Shown here: one piece after another, positions 1-5,074 of the stretch
Numbering within the stretch: position 1 is the first letter of the stretch
Layout: each line of letters opens with the position of its first letter
Assembly (NCBI GenBank): GCA_023250755.1
Contig: JAHFAC010000026.1
Span: 3,294-12,176, forward strand
Direction: 5' to 3'
DNA length: 8,883 nucleotides
Source of the DNA: Bacteriovoracaceae bacterium
Lineage (GTDB): Bacteria; Bdellovibrionota; UBA1018
Translations under genes and position numbers: made by a program
The notes under the pieces: model-generated
Told to the model about the DNA's origin: nothing
The model's input: only the letters and a program-made list of their open reading frames with translations
The model's database searches: none

Positions 1-903
1 ATGGATATACCTCAGTGCGCGTAAGGGCTCGATCAATTTGATCGTCCTTCTATCAAAAGTCCGCATCTCCTCATAGCCCATCAGCATGGCCTCAAGCTTT
101 TGGCGAGCCCCTAGATCACGCCCTGGCACCAGGAGCCAAAGATCCTGAACTGGAGGCCCTACGCACATATCATCAAAATCAAGAAAAACAGGGCCAGCAG
201 GTGTCCAAAGAAGATTTCCGAAGTGACAATCCCCATGAAGGCGATGAGTTGCAGCTTCATTGAACCAAGGCTCAATGAGTTCACAGATTTTTTCTACTGC
301 GATTCGATATCGAGTTTGAAAATCAAGCGGGATCCATCCCGGCCCCTTCCTGGAAATATCCTTGAGAAGAAATTCCAGATTCTTTCTGCCATAGGTCGCG
401 GGATTGAGATGAACCCTCTTCATAGCCTCTCGTGAAGCAGCTACGTTATGGATTCGCGCAAGAAAACGCCCCACACGGAGATAGTGATCCTCGGTCAATT
501 CATCCACTGCCCGCCCGCCCACTTTTGGAAAAAGTGCATACCAGATCCCGGTCTCTGGCATTTCCCTGAGGGTACTTCCATCTGTAAACAGGAGCGGGGC
601 TACCACAGGAATTTCAGCTGCTTGTAGCTCCAAAAGAAATGCATGCTCTTCGAGAATCTGATCACTGTTCCAGCGCCCAGGGCGGTAAAATTTCACCACA
701 CGCCGGTGAGCCAAAGGATCGATGCGCCGTACTTCCTCATCGACCTCAAGCTCAACTTCGTAGACCCGATTTTCAAAACTATTGAGAGCCGAACATCGGC
801 CCGTACACAGAAAGCCAGAGGTTTCGACAGCCGAGAGCACGCGATCGGGCGTTAGTTCAAAAAAGAAACGGGTTTTTTCCTCTCCCTCAGGTGAATTTAA
901 CAC
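1..903 (-). CDS. srkA: Stress response serine/threonine protein kinase SrkA (YihE/RdoA family), C-terminus cut by window edge
   Basis: This is a cytoplasmic kinase of the aminoglycoside-phosphotransferase/choline-kinase fold. In E. coli SrkA phosphorylates proteins and protects cells under envelope and antibiotic stress (family knowledge). Numbering from a GTG at 903, I see the nucleotide-binding lysine in VVKFYRPGRW (K71), the QILEEHAF helix just after it, the catalytic loop HRLHGDCHFGN (D225, N230) and the metal-binding DFDDM (D242 to D245). GPPVQDLW and LIEPLRALRYIH follow and are typical of SrkA rather than of drug kinases. The reading frame is open from 903 to position 1. About 301 codons are present against roughly 328 in E. 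coli, so about 30 C-terminal residues lie outside the window. The GTG at 903 is the only usable start after the upstream stop at 913-915 that leaves the N-terminus aligned with the family. The bases before it (CGCAGG) give no properly spaced ribosome site. Identity is near certain; the exact start is less so. Confidence 0.92.
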   Translation of the reverse strand, partial: MLNSPEGEEKTRFFFELTPDRVLSAVETSGFLCTGRCSALNSFENRVYEVELEVDEEVRRIDPLAHRRVVKFYRPGRWNSDQILEEHAFLLELQAAEIPVVAPLLFTDGSTLREMPETGIWYALFPKVGGRAVDELTEDHYLRVGRFLARIHNVAASREAMKRVHLNPATYGRKNLEFLLKDISRKGPGWIPLDFQTRYRIAVEKICELIEPWFNEAATHRLHGDCHFGNLLWTPAGPVFLDFDDMCVGPPVQDLWLLVPGRDLGARQKLEAMLMGYEEMRTFDRRTIKLIEPLRALRYIH

Positions 904-909
904 CCTGCG

Positions 910-918
910 AGTTTAGCA
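910..918 (-). promoter_or_regulatory. Candidate extended -10 for srkA
   Basis: Read on the minus strand this is TG-C-TAAACT, an extended -10 form with 4 of 6 matches to TATAAT. Only six bases (CGCAGG) separate it from the GTG at 903, so transcription would begin at or next to the start codon. I see no convincing -35. The call rests on position and a partial match only. Confidence 0.22.
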
Positions 919-932
919 CAGATCATGAGGCA

Positions 933-961
933 TTGCTGTTTCCATTGCCTTGCGCTATTTT
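933..961 (+). promoter_or_regulatory. Candidate promoter for the HNH gene
   Basis: TTGCTG at 933-938 and TATTTT at 956-961 are separated by exactly 17 bases. The -35 matches the consensus at 3 of 6 positions and the -10 at 4 of 6. The predicted transcription start falls near 968, only a few bases before the ATG at 972. It shares the 68-base gap with the srkA start, so the two genes are divergent. Confidence 0.33.
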
Positions 962-971
962 TATTCACCGA

Positions 972-1274
972 ATGACTCAAGACGAAGATTATTTCATCCT
1001 CAATACCCAAGAGGCCGATCCCAAGCGAATCCGCAAAGAGCGCGAAAAAGCCCGAAAACTTCGAAAATCTCAGTGGTGGCTCACCTTGCTCAATCGAGGG
1101 ATCTGCCATTATTGCGGAGGCCAATTCTCCTCAAAAAAATTGACCATGGACCACATCGTCCCCCTTGCTCGAGGCGGAACTAGCACGCCTGGTAATGTTG
1201 TACCCGCCTGCCTTGAATGCAATCGAGGCAAAAAATTATTAACGCCAGCAGAAAATTTGATGAAAAAATCCTAA
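972..1274 (+). CDS. Small HNH endonuclease-like protein
   Basis: This is a 100-residue protein with a zinc-ribbon-stabilised HNH (McrA/5-methylcytosine-nuclease-like) domain. The N-terminal 40 residues are charged and helical (DPKRIRKEREKARKLRKSQWW). They are followed by the first zinc pair CHYC (C45, C48), then TMDHIVPLARGG, which holds the HNH core D60-H61. N75 in GNVVPAC and the second zinc pair C80/C83 with N84 complete the motif. All key positions of an active nuclease are present. An in-frame ATG at 891 would add 27 residues that overlap the srkA start; I prefer the ATG at 972 because the candidate promoter lies between them. No good ribosome site precedes either start. Stand-alone proteins of this size are, as I recall, widespread in deltaproteobacterial lineages, usually without restriction partners, and no methylase is nearby. 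The biological role is unknown; a repair or nicking function would be speculation. Confidence 0.85.
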   Translation: MTQDEDYFILNTQEADPKRIRKEREKARKLRKSQWWLTLLNRGICHYCGGQFSSKKLTMDHIVPLARGGTSTPGNVVPACLECNRGKKLLTPAENLMKKS

Positions 1275-1320
1275 TCCCCTACCAGCCCATTGAACCCTGC
1301 GCAATCTCGAGGAATGCGGC

Positions 1321-1342
1321 TTGCACCCCTCTTAGAGTGCAA
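1321..1342. repeat. Perfect 6-bp inverted repeat (TTGCAC-N10-GTGCAA)
   Basis: TTGCAC at 1321-1326 is matched by GTGCAA at 1337-1342 across a 10-base spacer. It lies in the 110-base gap between the HNH and KGG genes, 43 to 64 bases before the KGG start codon. The spacing of half-sites fits an operator or a small hairpin. No T-run follows, so it is not an intrinsic terminator. Confidence 0.4.
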
Positions 1343-1384
1343 CCATCCCGAACCCTGCTGATCCAGACTCTCCAGGGAGGACTT

Positions 1385-1789
1385 ATGTCAAACCCAATTC
1401 AAAAACCGCATGAACCAAAAGAACTATCGAAAGAATCACAAAAAGAATTTGGCGAAGACCTAACTTTCGAATCAACCCACCATCCATCTCAAGAAAAGCC
1501 CGAGGGAGGACCTGAGGGGCTTGAGAAAAAAGAAGAGACTCAAGCCGGCCATGAAGGCCGACCCTTTGAAAGAACCAAACTTGAAGGAGAAAGAAGACCC
1601 AGAGGCACAGCGGCTATGGACCCACAAACCCGTCGTGAAGTCGCAAGGAAAGGCGGACTCGCCGTATCAAGAAATCGACAGCATATGGCAGAAATAGGCA
1701 AAAAAGGCGGGCAGACCGTTTCAAAAAACCGTGACCATATGGCAACGATAGGCAGAAAGGGTGGGGAAGCCTCCAGAGGGCATCATTAA
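1385..1789 (+). CDS. KGG-repeat (Con-10/general-stress type) protein
   Basis: This is a 134-residue, very hydrophilic protein. Residues 1-75 are rich in Glu, Lys, Pro and Gly and look disordered. From residue 77 on, AMDPQTRREVARKGG begins three copies of the KGG motif (K89, K107, K125) at an exact 18-residue period, each preceded by a short helix of the type HMAEIGKK. This C-terminal pattern is the stress-induced KGG repeat known from fungal Con-10 and bacterial general-stress proteins such as E. coli YciG. The molecular function of the family is not settled. The ATG at 1385 is chosen because GGGAGGA at 1375-1381 is a strong, correctly placed ribosome site; the frame is open further upstream but has no such signal there. 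No stress sigma-factor promoter is obvious upstream. The family assignment of the C-terminal half is strong; the long N-terminal tail is unusual, since many family members are only about 60 residues. Confidence 0.85.
   Translation: MSNPIQKPHEPKELSKESQKEFGEDLTFESTHHPSQEKPEGGPEGLEKKEETQAGHEGRPFERTKLEGERRPRGTAAMDPQTRREVARKGGLAVSRNRQHMAEIGKKGGQTVSKNRDHMATIGRKGGEASRGHH
1667..1774 (+). repeat. Two tandem 54-bp units inside the KGG gene
   Basis: Units at 1667-1720 and 1721-1774 encode two 18-residue blocks that start S(R/K)NR(Q/D)HMA and end with the KGG motif plus four residues. A more diverged third unit precedes them at 1613-1666. The DNA has diverged mainly at synonymous and conservative positions, which indicates an old duplication kept at protein level. 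Confidence 0.75.
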
Positions 1790-1816
1790 AAAAAAATAAA
1801 TAAAAATCAGGGAAAA

Positions 1817-1841
1817 ATCAAAGGTCAAAGATCAAAGGTCA
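1817..1841. repeat. 11-bp direct repeat with 14-bp period at the hydrolase stop codon
   Basis: ATCAAAGGTCA occurs at 1817-1827 and again at 1831-1841. The minus-strand stop TGA (1825-1827) falls in one copy, and the last sense codons (MTFDL) fall in the other. A local tandem duplication at the gene end is the simplest reading. Confidence 0.6.
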
Positions 1842-2802
1842 TTCCTTCGATTGCAAAAGTCCAATCCACCTGGTGCAAATCAGTGAGACCGGATCGGGCC
1901 GATGACTTATGTTGCCCATTGTAATACCGACCGGCCTGGGTTTGGGCGGCCGCGATTTTTTCGTCACTTGCAGCCGGGTCATGATGCATAAAAACAATCC
2001 GCTTCACCCCCTCGCGCATTGCTATATCAAGCCCAATTGAAGCTGCAGCATGGCCCCAGTTCACTTTTTCGATCGCCTCAAAGAGCGTATACTGAGCGTC
2101 GAAAGTCATGAGATCAACCCCCTGATAGAGAGGGAGATCAGGACCAAGCTCCTCGCGCGTGGCTCGGGTACATTCCGTATCAACACAGTGAGAGAACACT
2201 TTGCCATCCTTTTCAAAACGATATCCCCAACAAGGATCGGGATGGTCCAGTTGATACGGAGTCAGTGTCATATCACCAATGCTAAATGACTTTCGCTTTT
2301 CCAGCTGATGATAAATAATCTTGGCACCGAGGTCAGCAAGATTTACGGGAAAATAAGGTTTTCGAAAGAGATTTTTGAAAACATCCGGGAGTTCGGGCTG
2401 AACCGCATAGGCATGGATGACATTCCCCGGAATGAAAATAGGGTTAAAAAAAGGTAAACCAACCAGATGATCCCAATGAAAGTGTGTAAACACAATGTGA
2501 ACTTCGCCCTTGCCCTGACCACAAGGCCCTCGCATCAACTCATACCCCAAACGGCGAATTCCAGTACCACCGTTGATAATGACCTGAGACCGATCCGTGA
2601 TGACCTCAATACAAGGAGTATTACCACCGTAGCCCCCGAAATCCGGAGGCGGGAGAGACGCAAGAAACGCCTCAACTTGGCCTAATTCTTTATTCCCAGC
2701 CTTAAAAAAGGCCCTGAAAAGGCCTCGGATCCGCGCTTCTACTTCTTCTGGAAGAGGGGGAGTAGGCAAAGAACCGCGAACACCCCAAAGTTTGATTTTC
2801 AT
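1825..2802 (-). CDS. Metallo-beta-lactamase-fold hydrolase (PhnP/COG1235-like)
   Basis: This is a predicted cytoplasmic zinc hydrolase of 325 residues with no signal peptide. In order: the first strand MKIKLWGVRGSLPTP; a helical insert of about 40 residues; GGYGGNTPCIEV (57-68); motif II THFHWDH (H107, H109, D111, H112) with VGLPFF after it; the motif III region at LDHPDP (H187); CVDTE (D208); and FMHHDP (H273/H274) after WGH (H251) near the C-terminus. All expected metal ligands are present. The usual motif I aspartate (DAGTG) is Asn here (INGGTG, N77). The subgroup with this N-terminal insert is, from memory, common in bacteria and poorly characterised; phosphodiester hydrolysis is plausible but not shown. 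The start at 2802 lies 20 bases after the stop of the Cys-rich gene, with AAGAG as a weak ribosome site, so the two are probably one transcript. Confidence 0.88.
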   Translation of the reverse strand: MKIKLWGVRGSLPTPPLPEEVEARIRGLFRAFFKAGNKELGQVEAFLASLPPPDFGGYGGNTPCIEVITDRSQVIINGGTGIRRLGYELMRGPCGQGKGEVHIVFTHFHWDHLVGLPFFNPIFIPGNVIHAYAVQPELPDVFKNLFRKPYFPVNLADLGAKIIYHQLEKRKSFSIGDMTLTPYQLDHPDPCWGYRFEKDGKVFSHCVDTECTRATREELGPDLPLYQGVDLMTFDAQYTLFEAIEKVNWGHAAASIGLDIAMREGVKRIVFMHHDPAASDEKIAAAQTQAGRYYNGQHKSSARSGLTDLHQVDWTFAIEGMTFDL

Positions 2803-2822
2803 CAGAATCTCTTGTCAGCAGC

Positions 2823-3080
2823 CTATTGAGAAACAGGAGGTGTCGCTTCTTTTGATTTTTCAGCTTCAGCTGATTTTTCGGCTTCAGCGCCACTCTGATG
2901 CTTGTGTGAGTGATTACACTTCTTGCCTTTACATTTTTTACAATGAGTACAATCAGCCTTTTTTACGCCCTCACTCCCTTTGCCATGGGCCTTTTCGCAA
3001 TCGCAGGCCCAAGACAAACTTCCGTTCAGAACGAAAAGGGCACAAAAAAGAACAAAAACTCTCTTTATGGTGCGTCGCAT
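2823..3080 (-). CDS. Small secreted Cys/His-rich protein, probable metal binder
   Basis: I do not recognise a named family. The 85-residue product starts with a clear Sec signal peptide: basic MRRTIKR, a hydrophobic core VFVLFCALFVL, then SLSWA with cleavage predicted before C26. SWAC is not a lipobox, so a soluble periplasmic or secreted form is likelier than a lipoprotein. The mature part has C26 and C28, then C44, C47, C50 and C55 followed by H57, H59 and H61 in CNHSHKH, a dense thiol/imidazole cluster that suggests zinc or copper binding (inference). The tail is charged and repeats AEAEKS twice. The start at 3080 is preferred over an ATG two codons upstream because AAAGGA at 3089-3094 is eight bases from it but only two from the other. 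It is the first gene of a likely pair with the hydrolase. Confidence 0.72.
   Translation of the reverse strand: MRRTIKRVFVLFCALFVLNGSLSWACDCEKAHGKGSEGVKKADCTHCKKCKGKKCNHSHKHQSGAEAEKSAEAEKSKEATPPVSQ
2854..2889 (-). repeat. Two 18-bp tandem units encoding AEAEKS
   Basis: Units at 2854-2871 and 2872-2889 differ at only two positions and encode the doubled AEAEKS near the C-terminus of the Cys-rich protein. The low divergence suggests a recent slippage duplication in a linker or tail. Confidence 0.65.
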
Positions 3081-3119
3081 AATCATTTTCCTTTCTTTTT
3101 TACAGTCTACAATGAAATT

Positions 3120-3128
3120 TCTATAGCA
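3120..3128 (-). promoter_or_regulatory. Candidate extended -10 for the Cys-rich/hydrolase pair
   Basis: On the minus strand this reads TG-C-TATAGA, an extended -10 with a good match to TATAAT. It would give a leader of roughly 30 to 35 bases that contains the AAAGGA ribosome site. A -35 at the right distance is not evident, which is tolerated for extended -10 promoters. Confidence 0.4.
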
Positions 3129-3145
3129 TTGAACTAAAAAAATCC

Positions 3146-3174
3146 TTGGCAAAGACTAATTTTGAGGCTAGACA
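3146..3174 (+). promoter_or_regulatory. Weak candidate promoter for the XRE regulator gene
   Basis: TTGGCA at 3146-3151 matches the -35 consensus at 5 of 6 positions. TAGACA lies 17 bases later at 3169-3174, but it matches the -10 consensus at only 3 of 6. The region is the divergent gap shared with the Cys-rich gene, so autoregulation of both directions by the XRE protein is conceivable. No clear operator repeat is visible. Confidence 0.22.
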
Positions 3175-3185
3175 CGGAAACCATT

Positions 3186-3656
3186 ATGAAACGTGGACGC
3201 CCAAAAGGTCGCTCTCGCGACAATCGTTCGTTTGGTCCGCTCGGAGACCTGATTCGCAAGCATCGCCTAGAACGCCAACTTGGCCTTCTTGACGTAGCCA
3301 AAGCCTGTCAGTGCTCCGTGCAATTTGTATCTAACATTGAGCATGGCCGTGCGCCTCTCCCTTGGGAGAAAGTGGGGCAACTCGCCTCCTTTTTAAAAAT
3401 CCCATTAGAGGAGCTCCAAGCAGCCAATCTGGCCATCCGCTCAGACTTCAAGAGCTTTGTGAAGACCTCTCGAGGAGAGAAGGGTCGCAGAGTCCCAACT
3501 CCCGCTGTGCTCAGTGGGATGAAGGGTGCGGCCTCCGTCATGGCATTTTCTGCCAAAGACGCCCAGCTCCGTGAAGTCATTGAGCGATACCAGTCTGCCT
3601 CATTGACATCCCGAAAGCGCTTTGTAAAAACTGCGCTTCGGATGTTAGGAGAGTAA
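3186..3656 (+). CDS. XRE-type helix-turn-helix regulator with basic N-terminal arm
   Basis: This is a 156-residue DNA-binding protein. The N-terminus KRGRPKGRSR resembles an AT-hook core (RGRP) and probably contacts DNA. Residues 18-75 form a Cro/C1-type domain: LGDLIRKHRLERQLGLLDVA as helices 1-2, then CQCSVQFVSNIEHGRAPLP with the recognition helix (S44 to H53), and the closing helices around LASFLKIPLEEL. Residues 120-155 are predicted helical (AQLREVIERYQSASLTSRKRFV) and may mediate dimerisation. No ligand or protease domain is visible. The ATG at 3186 is preferred; an upstream in-frame TTG at 3162 would add eight residues. GGAAA seven bases upstream is a modest ribosome site. The gene ends 13 bases from the folA end, convergently. 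The target is unknown; the divergent Cys-rich/hydrolase pair is the obvious candidate by position. Confidence 0.85.
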   Translation: MKRGRPKGRSRDNRSFGPLGDLIRKHRLERQLGLLDVAKACQCSVQFVSNIEHGRAPLPWEKVGQLASFLKIPLEELQAANLAIRSDFKSFVKTSRGEKGRRVPTPAVLSGMKGAASVMAFSAKDAQLREVIERYQSASLTSRKRFVKTALRMLGE

Positions 3657-3669
3657 GACGTTAGGTCAG

Positions 3670-4182
3670 TCAAGGACTCTTGCGCCTGAGTAAAATAAAG
3701 CTGTAGTCTGGATTTCCTGATTTTCGCTCGCGTGAAATTTCTTCAAATTCGAGTGGGCTGATTTCAGGAAAGTAGGCGTCACCTTCGATTACTTGATGAA
3801 CCCGGGTCAGATAGATCTGATCCGCAAGAGGTAGGGCTTGGCGATAGATTTCTCCTCCGCCGATCACAAAAATTTCGGTACAATCAAGTCTTTGTTCGGC
3901 TGCTTTTTCCGCTACCTCAAATGCTCGATCGAGAGTTGAGGTCACGGTGGTGCCTATAATAGAGAGCTCCGATCTGCGTGAGATCACAATATTATCCCGT
4001 CCGGGGAGCGGCCTTCCGATTGATTCATAAGTCTTCCTCCCCATGACAATGGGATGCCCTAGGGTCAACAGCCTAAATCTTTTCATATCTTCCGGAATGG
4101 ACCAAGGCAGACGATTATCCACCCCAATGACCTGATTCTCGGACATCGCGACAATCAATGAAATTTGGAGTGAGCCCTTCAC
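3670..4182 (-). CDS. folA: Dihydrofolate reductase
   Basis: This enzyme reduces dihydrofolate to tetrahydrofolate with NADPH in the cytoplasm, restoring the folate consumed by ThyA. The 170-residue product has the family landmarks: [14 protein letters not shown] at the N-terminus, [12 protein letters not shown] with the substrate-protonating acid D32, [12 protein letters not shown] (T51) for NADPH and folate binding, [14 protein letters not shown], and [13 protein letters not shown] with the glycine pair before the second cofactor contact. Length and order are normal. The start codon is GTG at 4182, and its last two bases are shared with the thyA stop (GTGA, four-base overlap), so translation is probably coupled to thyA. 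The upstream GGTGG sits too close to be a good ribosome site. Nothing suggests a trimethoprim-resistant plasmid type. Assignment is secure. Confidence 0.96.
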   Translation of the reverse strand: MKGSLQISLIVAMSENQVIGVDNRLPWSIPEDMKRFRLLTLGHPIVMGRKTYESIGRPLPGRDNIVISRRSELSIIGTTVTSTLDRAFEVAEKAAEQRLDCTEIFVIGGGEIYRQALPLADQIYLTRVHQVIEGDAYFPEISPLEFEEISRERKSGNPDYSFILLRRKSP

Positions 4183-4973
4183 ACCGCCACCGGAGCGCGA
4201 ATAGCCGGATGAGGATCGTACTCGGTCAAGGCAAAATCTTCATACTTAAAATCAAAAATGGACCGGATCTCCGGATTCAACTGCATCCGTGGCAGGGATT
4301 TTAACTCTCGACTCAATTGAAGTGAAGCCTGTTCCAAGTGATTCAAATAGAGATGCGCATCTCCAAAAGTATGGATGAACTCACCGGGCTGTAAACCCGT
4401 CACTTGAGCCACCATTAATGTAAGCAGAGCGTAACTTGCAATATTAAAAGGAACGCCCAAAAAAACATCGGCGCTACGCTGATAGAGCTGGCACGATAGC
4501 TTTCCATTTAAAACATAAAATTGAAATAAAATATGGCAAGGCGGCAACGCCATCCGATCGAGCTCTGCAACGTTCCAGGCGCTCACAATCAAGCGCCGGG
4601 AATCGGGGTTTTTCAAAATTTCTCCGATGATACCCTGAATTTGATCTACGACCCTTTCTTCAGGCCCGCGCCAACTCCGCCACTGAGCACCGTAAACAGG
4701 GCCAAGGTTTCCCTCGGGATCCGCCCACTCATCCCAGATGCTCACACCCTTTTCTTTCAAGTACTGAGTATTCGTCTCGCCGCGTAAAAACCAAAGTAGT
4801 TCATAAATAATGGATTTGAGATGGACTTTCTTGGTGGTAACCAGAGGAAATCCCGCTTCCAAATCAAAACGCATCTGGTAACCAAAAATGCTCCGTGTTC
4901 CGACACCGGTGCGGTCTTTCTTTTCTGTACCCTTTTCATAAACGTGTCGAAGAAGATCGAGGTAAGGACGCAT
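4179..4973 (-). CDS. thyA: Thymidylate synthase
   Basis: This enzyme converts dUMP to dTMP with methylene-tetrahydrofolate as methyl donor and reductant, releasing dihydrofolate for FolA. From the ATG at 4973 the product is 264 residues, the same length as E. coli ThyA, and the numbering coincides. The landmarks are R21 in DRTG, R126/R127 in DSRR, the nucleophile C146 in [13 protein letters not shown]169 in QRSADVF, N177 in [10 protein letters not shown], and a C-terminal [11 protein letters not shown]. The frame is open upstream to 5012 via a TTG, but that extension spans the promoter and has no family counterpart. There is no Shine-Dalgarno sequence (TTTTGTTTTA precedes the ATG). It overlaps folA by four bases and lies 101 bases downstream of the cyclase gene, with its own promoter in that gap. 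Confidence 0.97.
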   Translation of the reverse strand: MRPYLDLLRHVYEKGTEKKDRTGVGTRSIFGYQMRFDLEAGFPLVTTKKVHLKSIIYELLWFLRGETNTQYLKEKGVSIWDEWADPEGNLGPVYGAQWRSWRGPEERVVDQIQGIIGEILKNPDSRRLIVSAWNVAELDRMALPPCHILFQFYVLNGKLSCQLYQRSADVFLGVPFNIASYALLTLMVAQVTGLQPGEFIHTFGDAHLYLNHLEQASLQLSRELKSLPRMQLNPEIRSIFDFKYEDFALTEYDPHPAIRAPVAV

Positions 4974-4983
4974 TAAAACAAAA

Positions 4984-5012
4984 TTTATAGTCCGCCCATT
5001 GCATGAACGCAA
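4984..5012 (-). promoter_or_regulatory. Promoter for thyA-folA, predicted near-leaderless
   Basis: On the minus strand, TTGCGT (5007-5012) and TATAAA (4984-4989) are separated by 17 bases. The -10 matches at 5 of 6 positions. Only ten bases lie between the -10 and the thyA ATG, so the predicted 5' leader is about four bases. The absence of any ribosome site in that interval agrees with this reading. Confidence 0.55.
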
Positions 5013-5074
5013 TTTGTTTTTATAATGAGTGACTAAAATTTCAGCTTTAGCACACCTGGTTCCGGAGAACTTGA

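Noticed and set aside
223..855. Plus-strand open frames within the left end
   Set aside because: They are shadows of the minus-strand srkA frame, whose kinase motifs are unambiguous.
972..1274. HNH gene as a homing endonuclease or restriction enzyme
   Set aside because: There is no intron, intein or methyltransferase next to it, and stand-alone HNH proteins of this size are common chromosomal genes.
1775..1824. Possible terminator after the KGG gene near CCTCCAGAGG and the A-rich stretch
   Set aside because: The palindrome leaves a loop of only two to four bases. The run after it is A on the plus strand, and on the minus strand the T-run comes before the stem, so neither direction fits an intrinsic terminator.
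4990..5012. TTGC-GTTCAT-GCAA palindrome as an operator of thyA
   Set aside because: Four-base arms are expected by chance, and the left arm is already explained by the -35 element.
4974..5074. Possible intrinsic terminator between the cyclase and thyA genes (GTTC-TCCG-GAAC stem)
   Set aside because: The stem has only four pairs and no T-run follows on the minus strand, so I cannot support a terminator.
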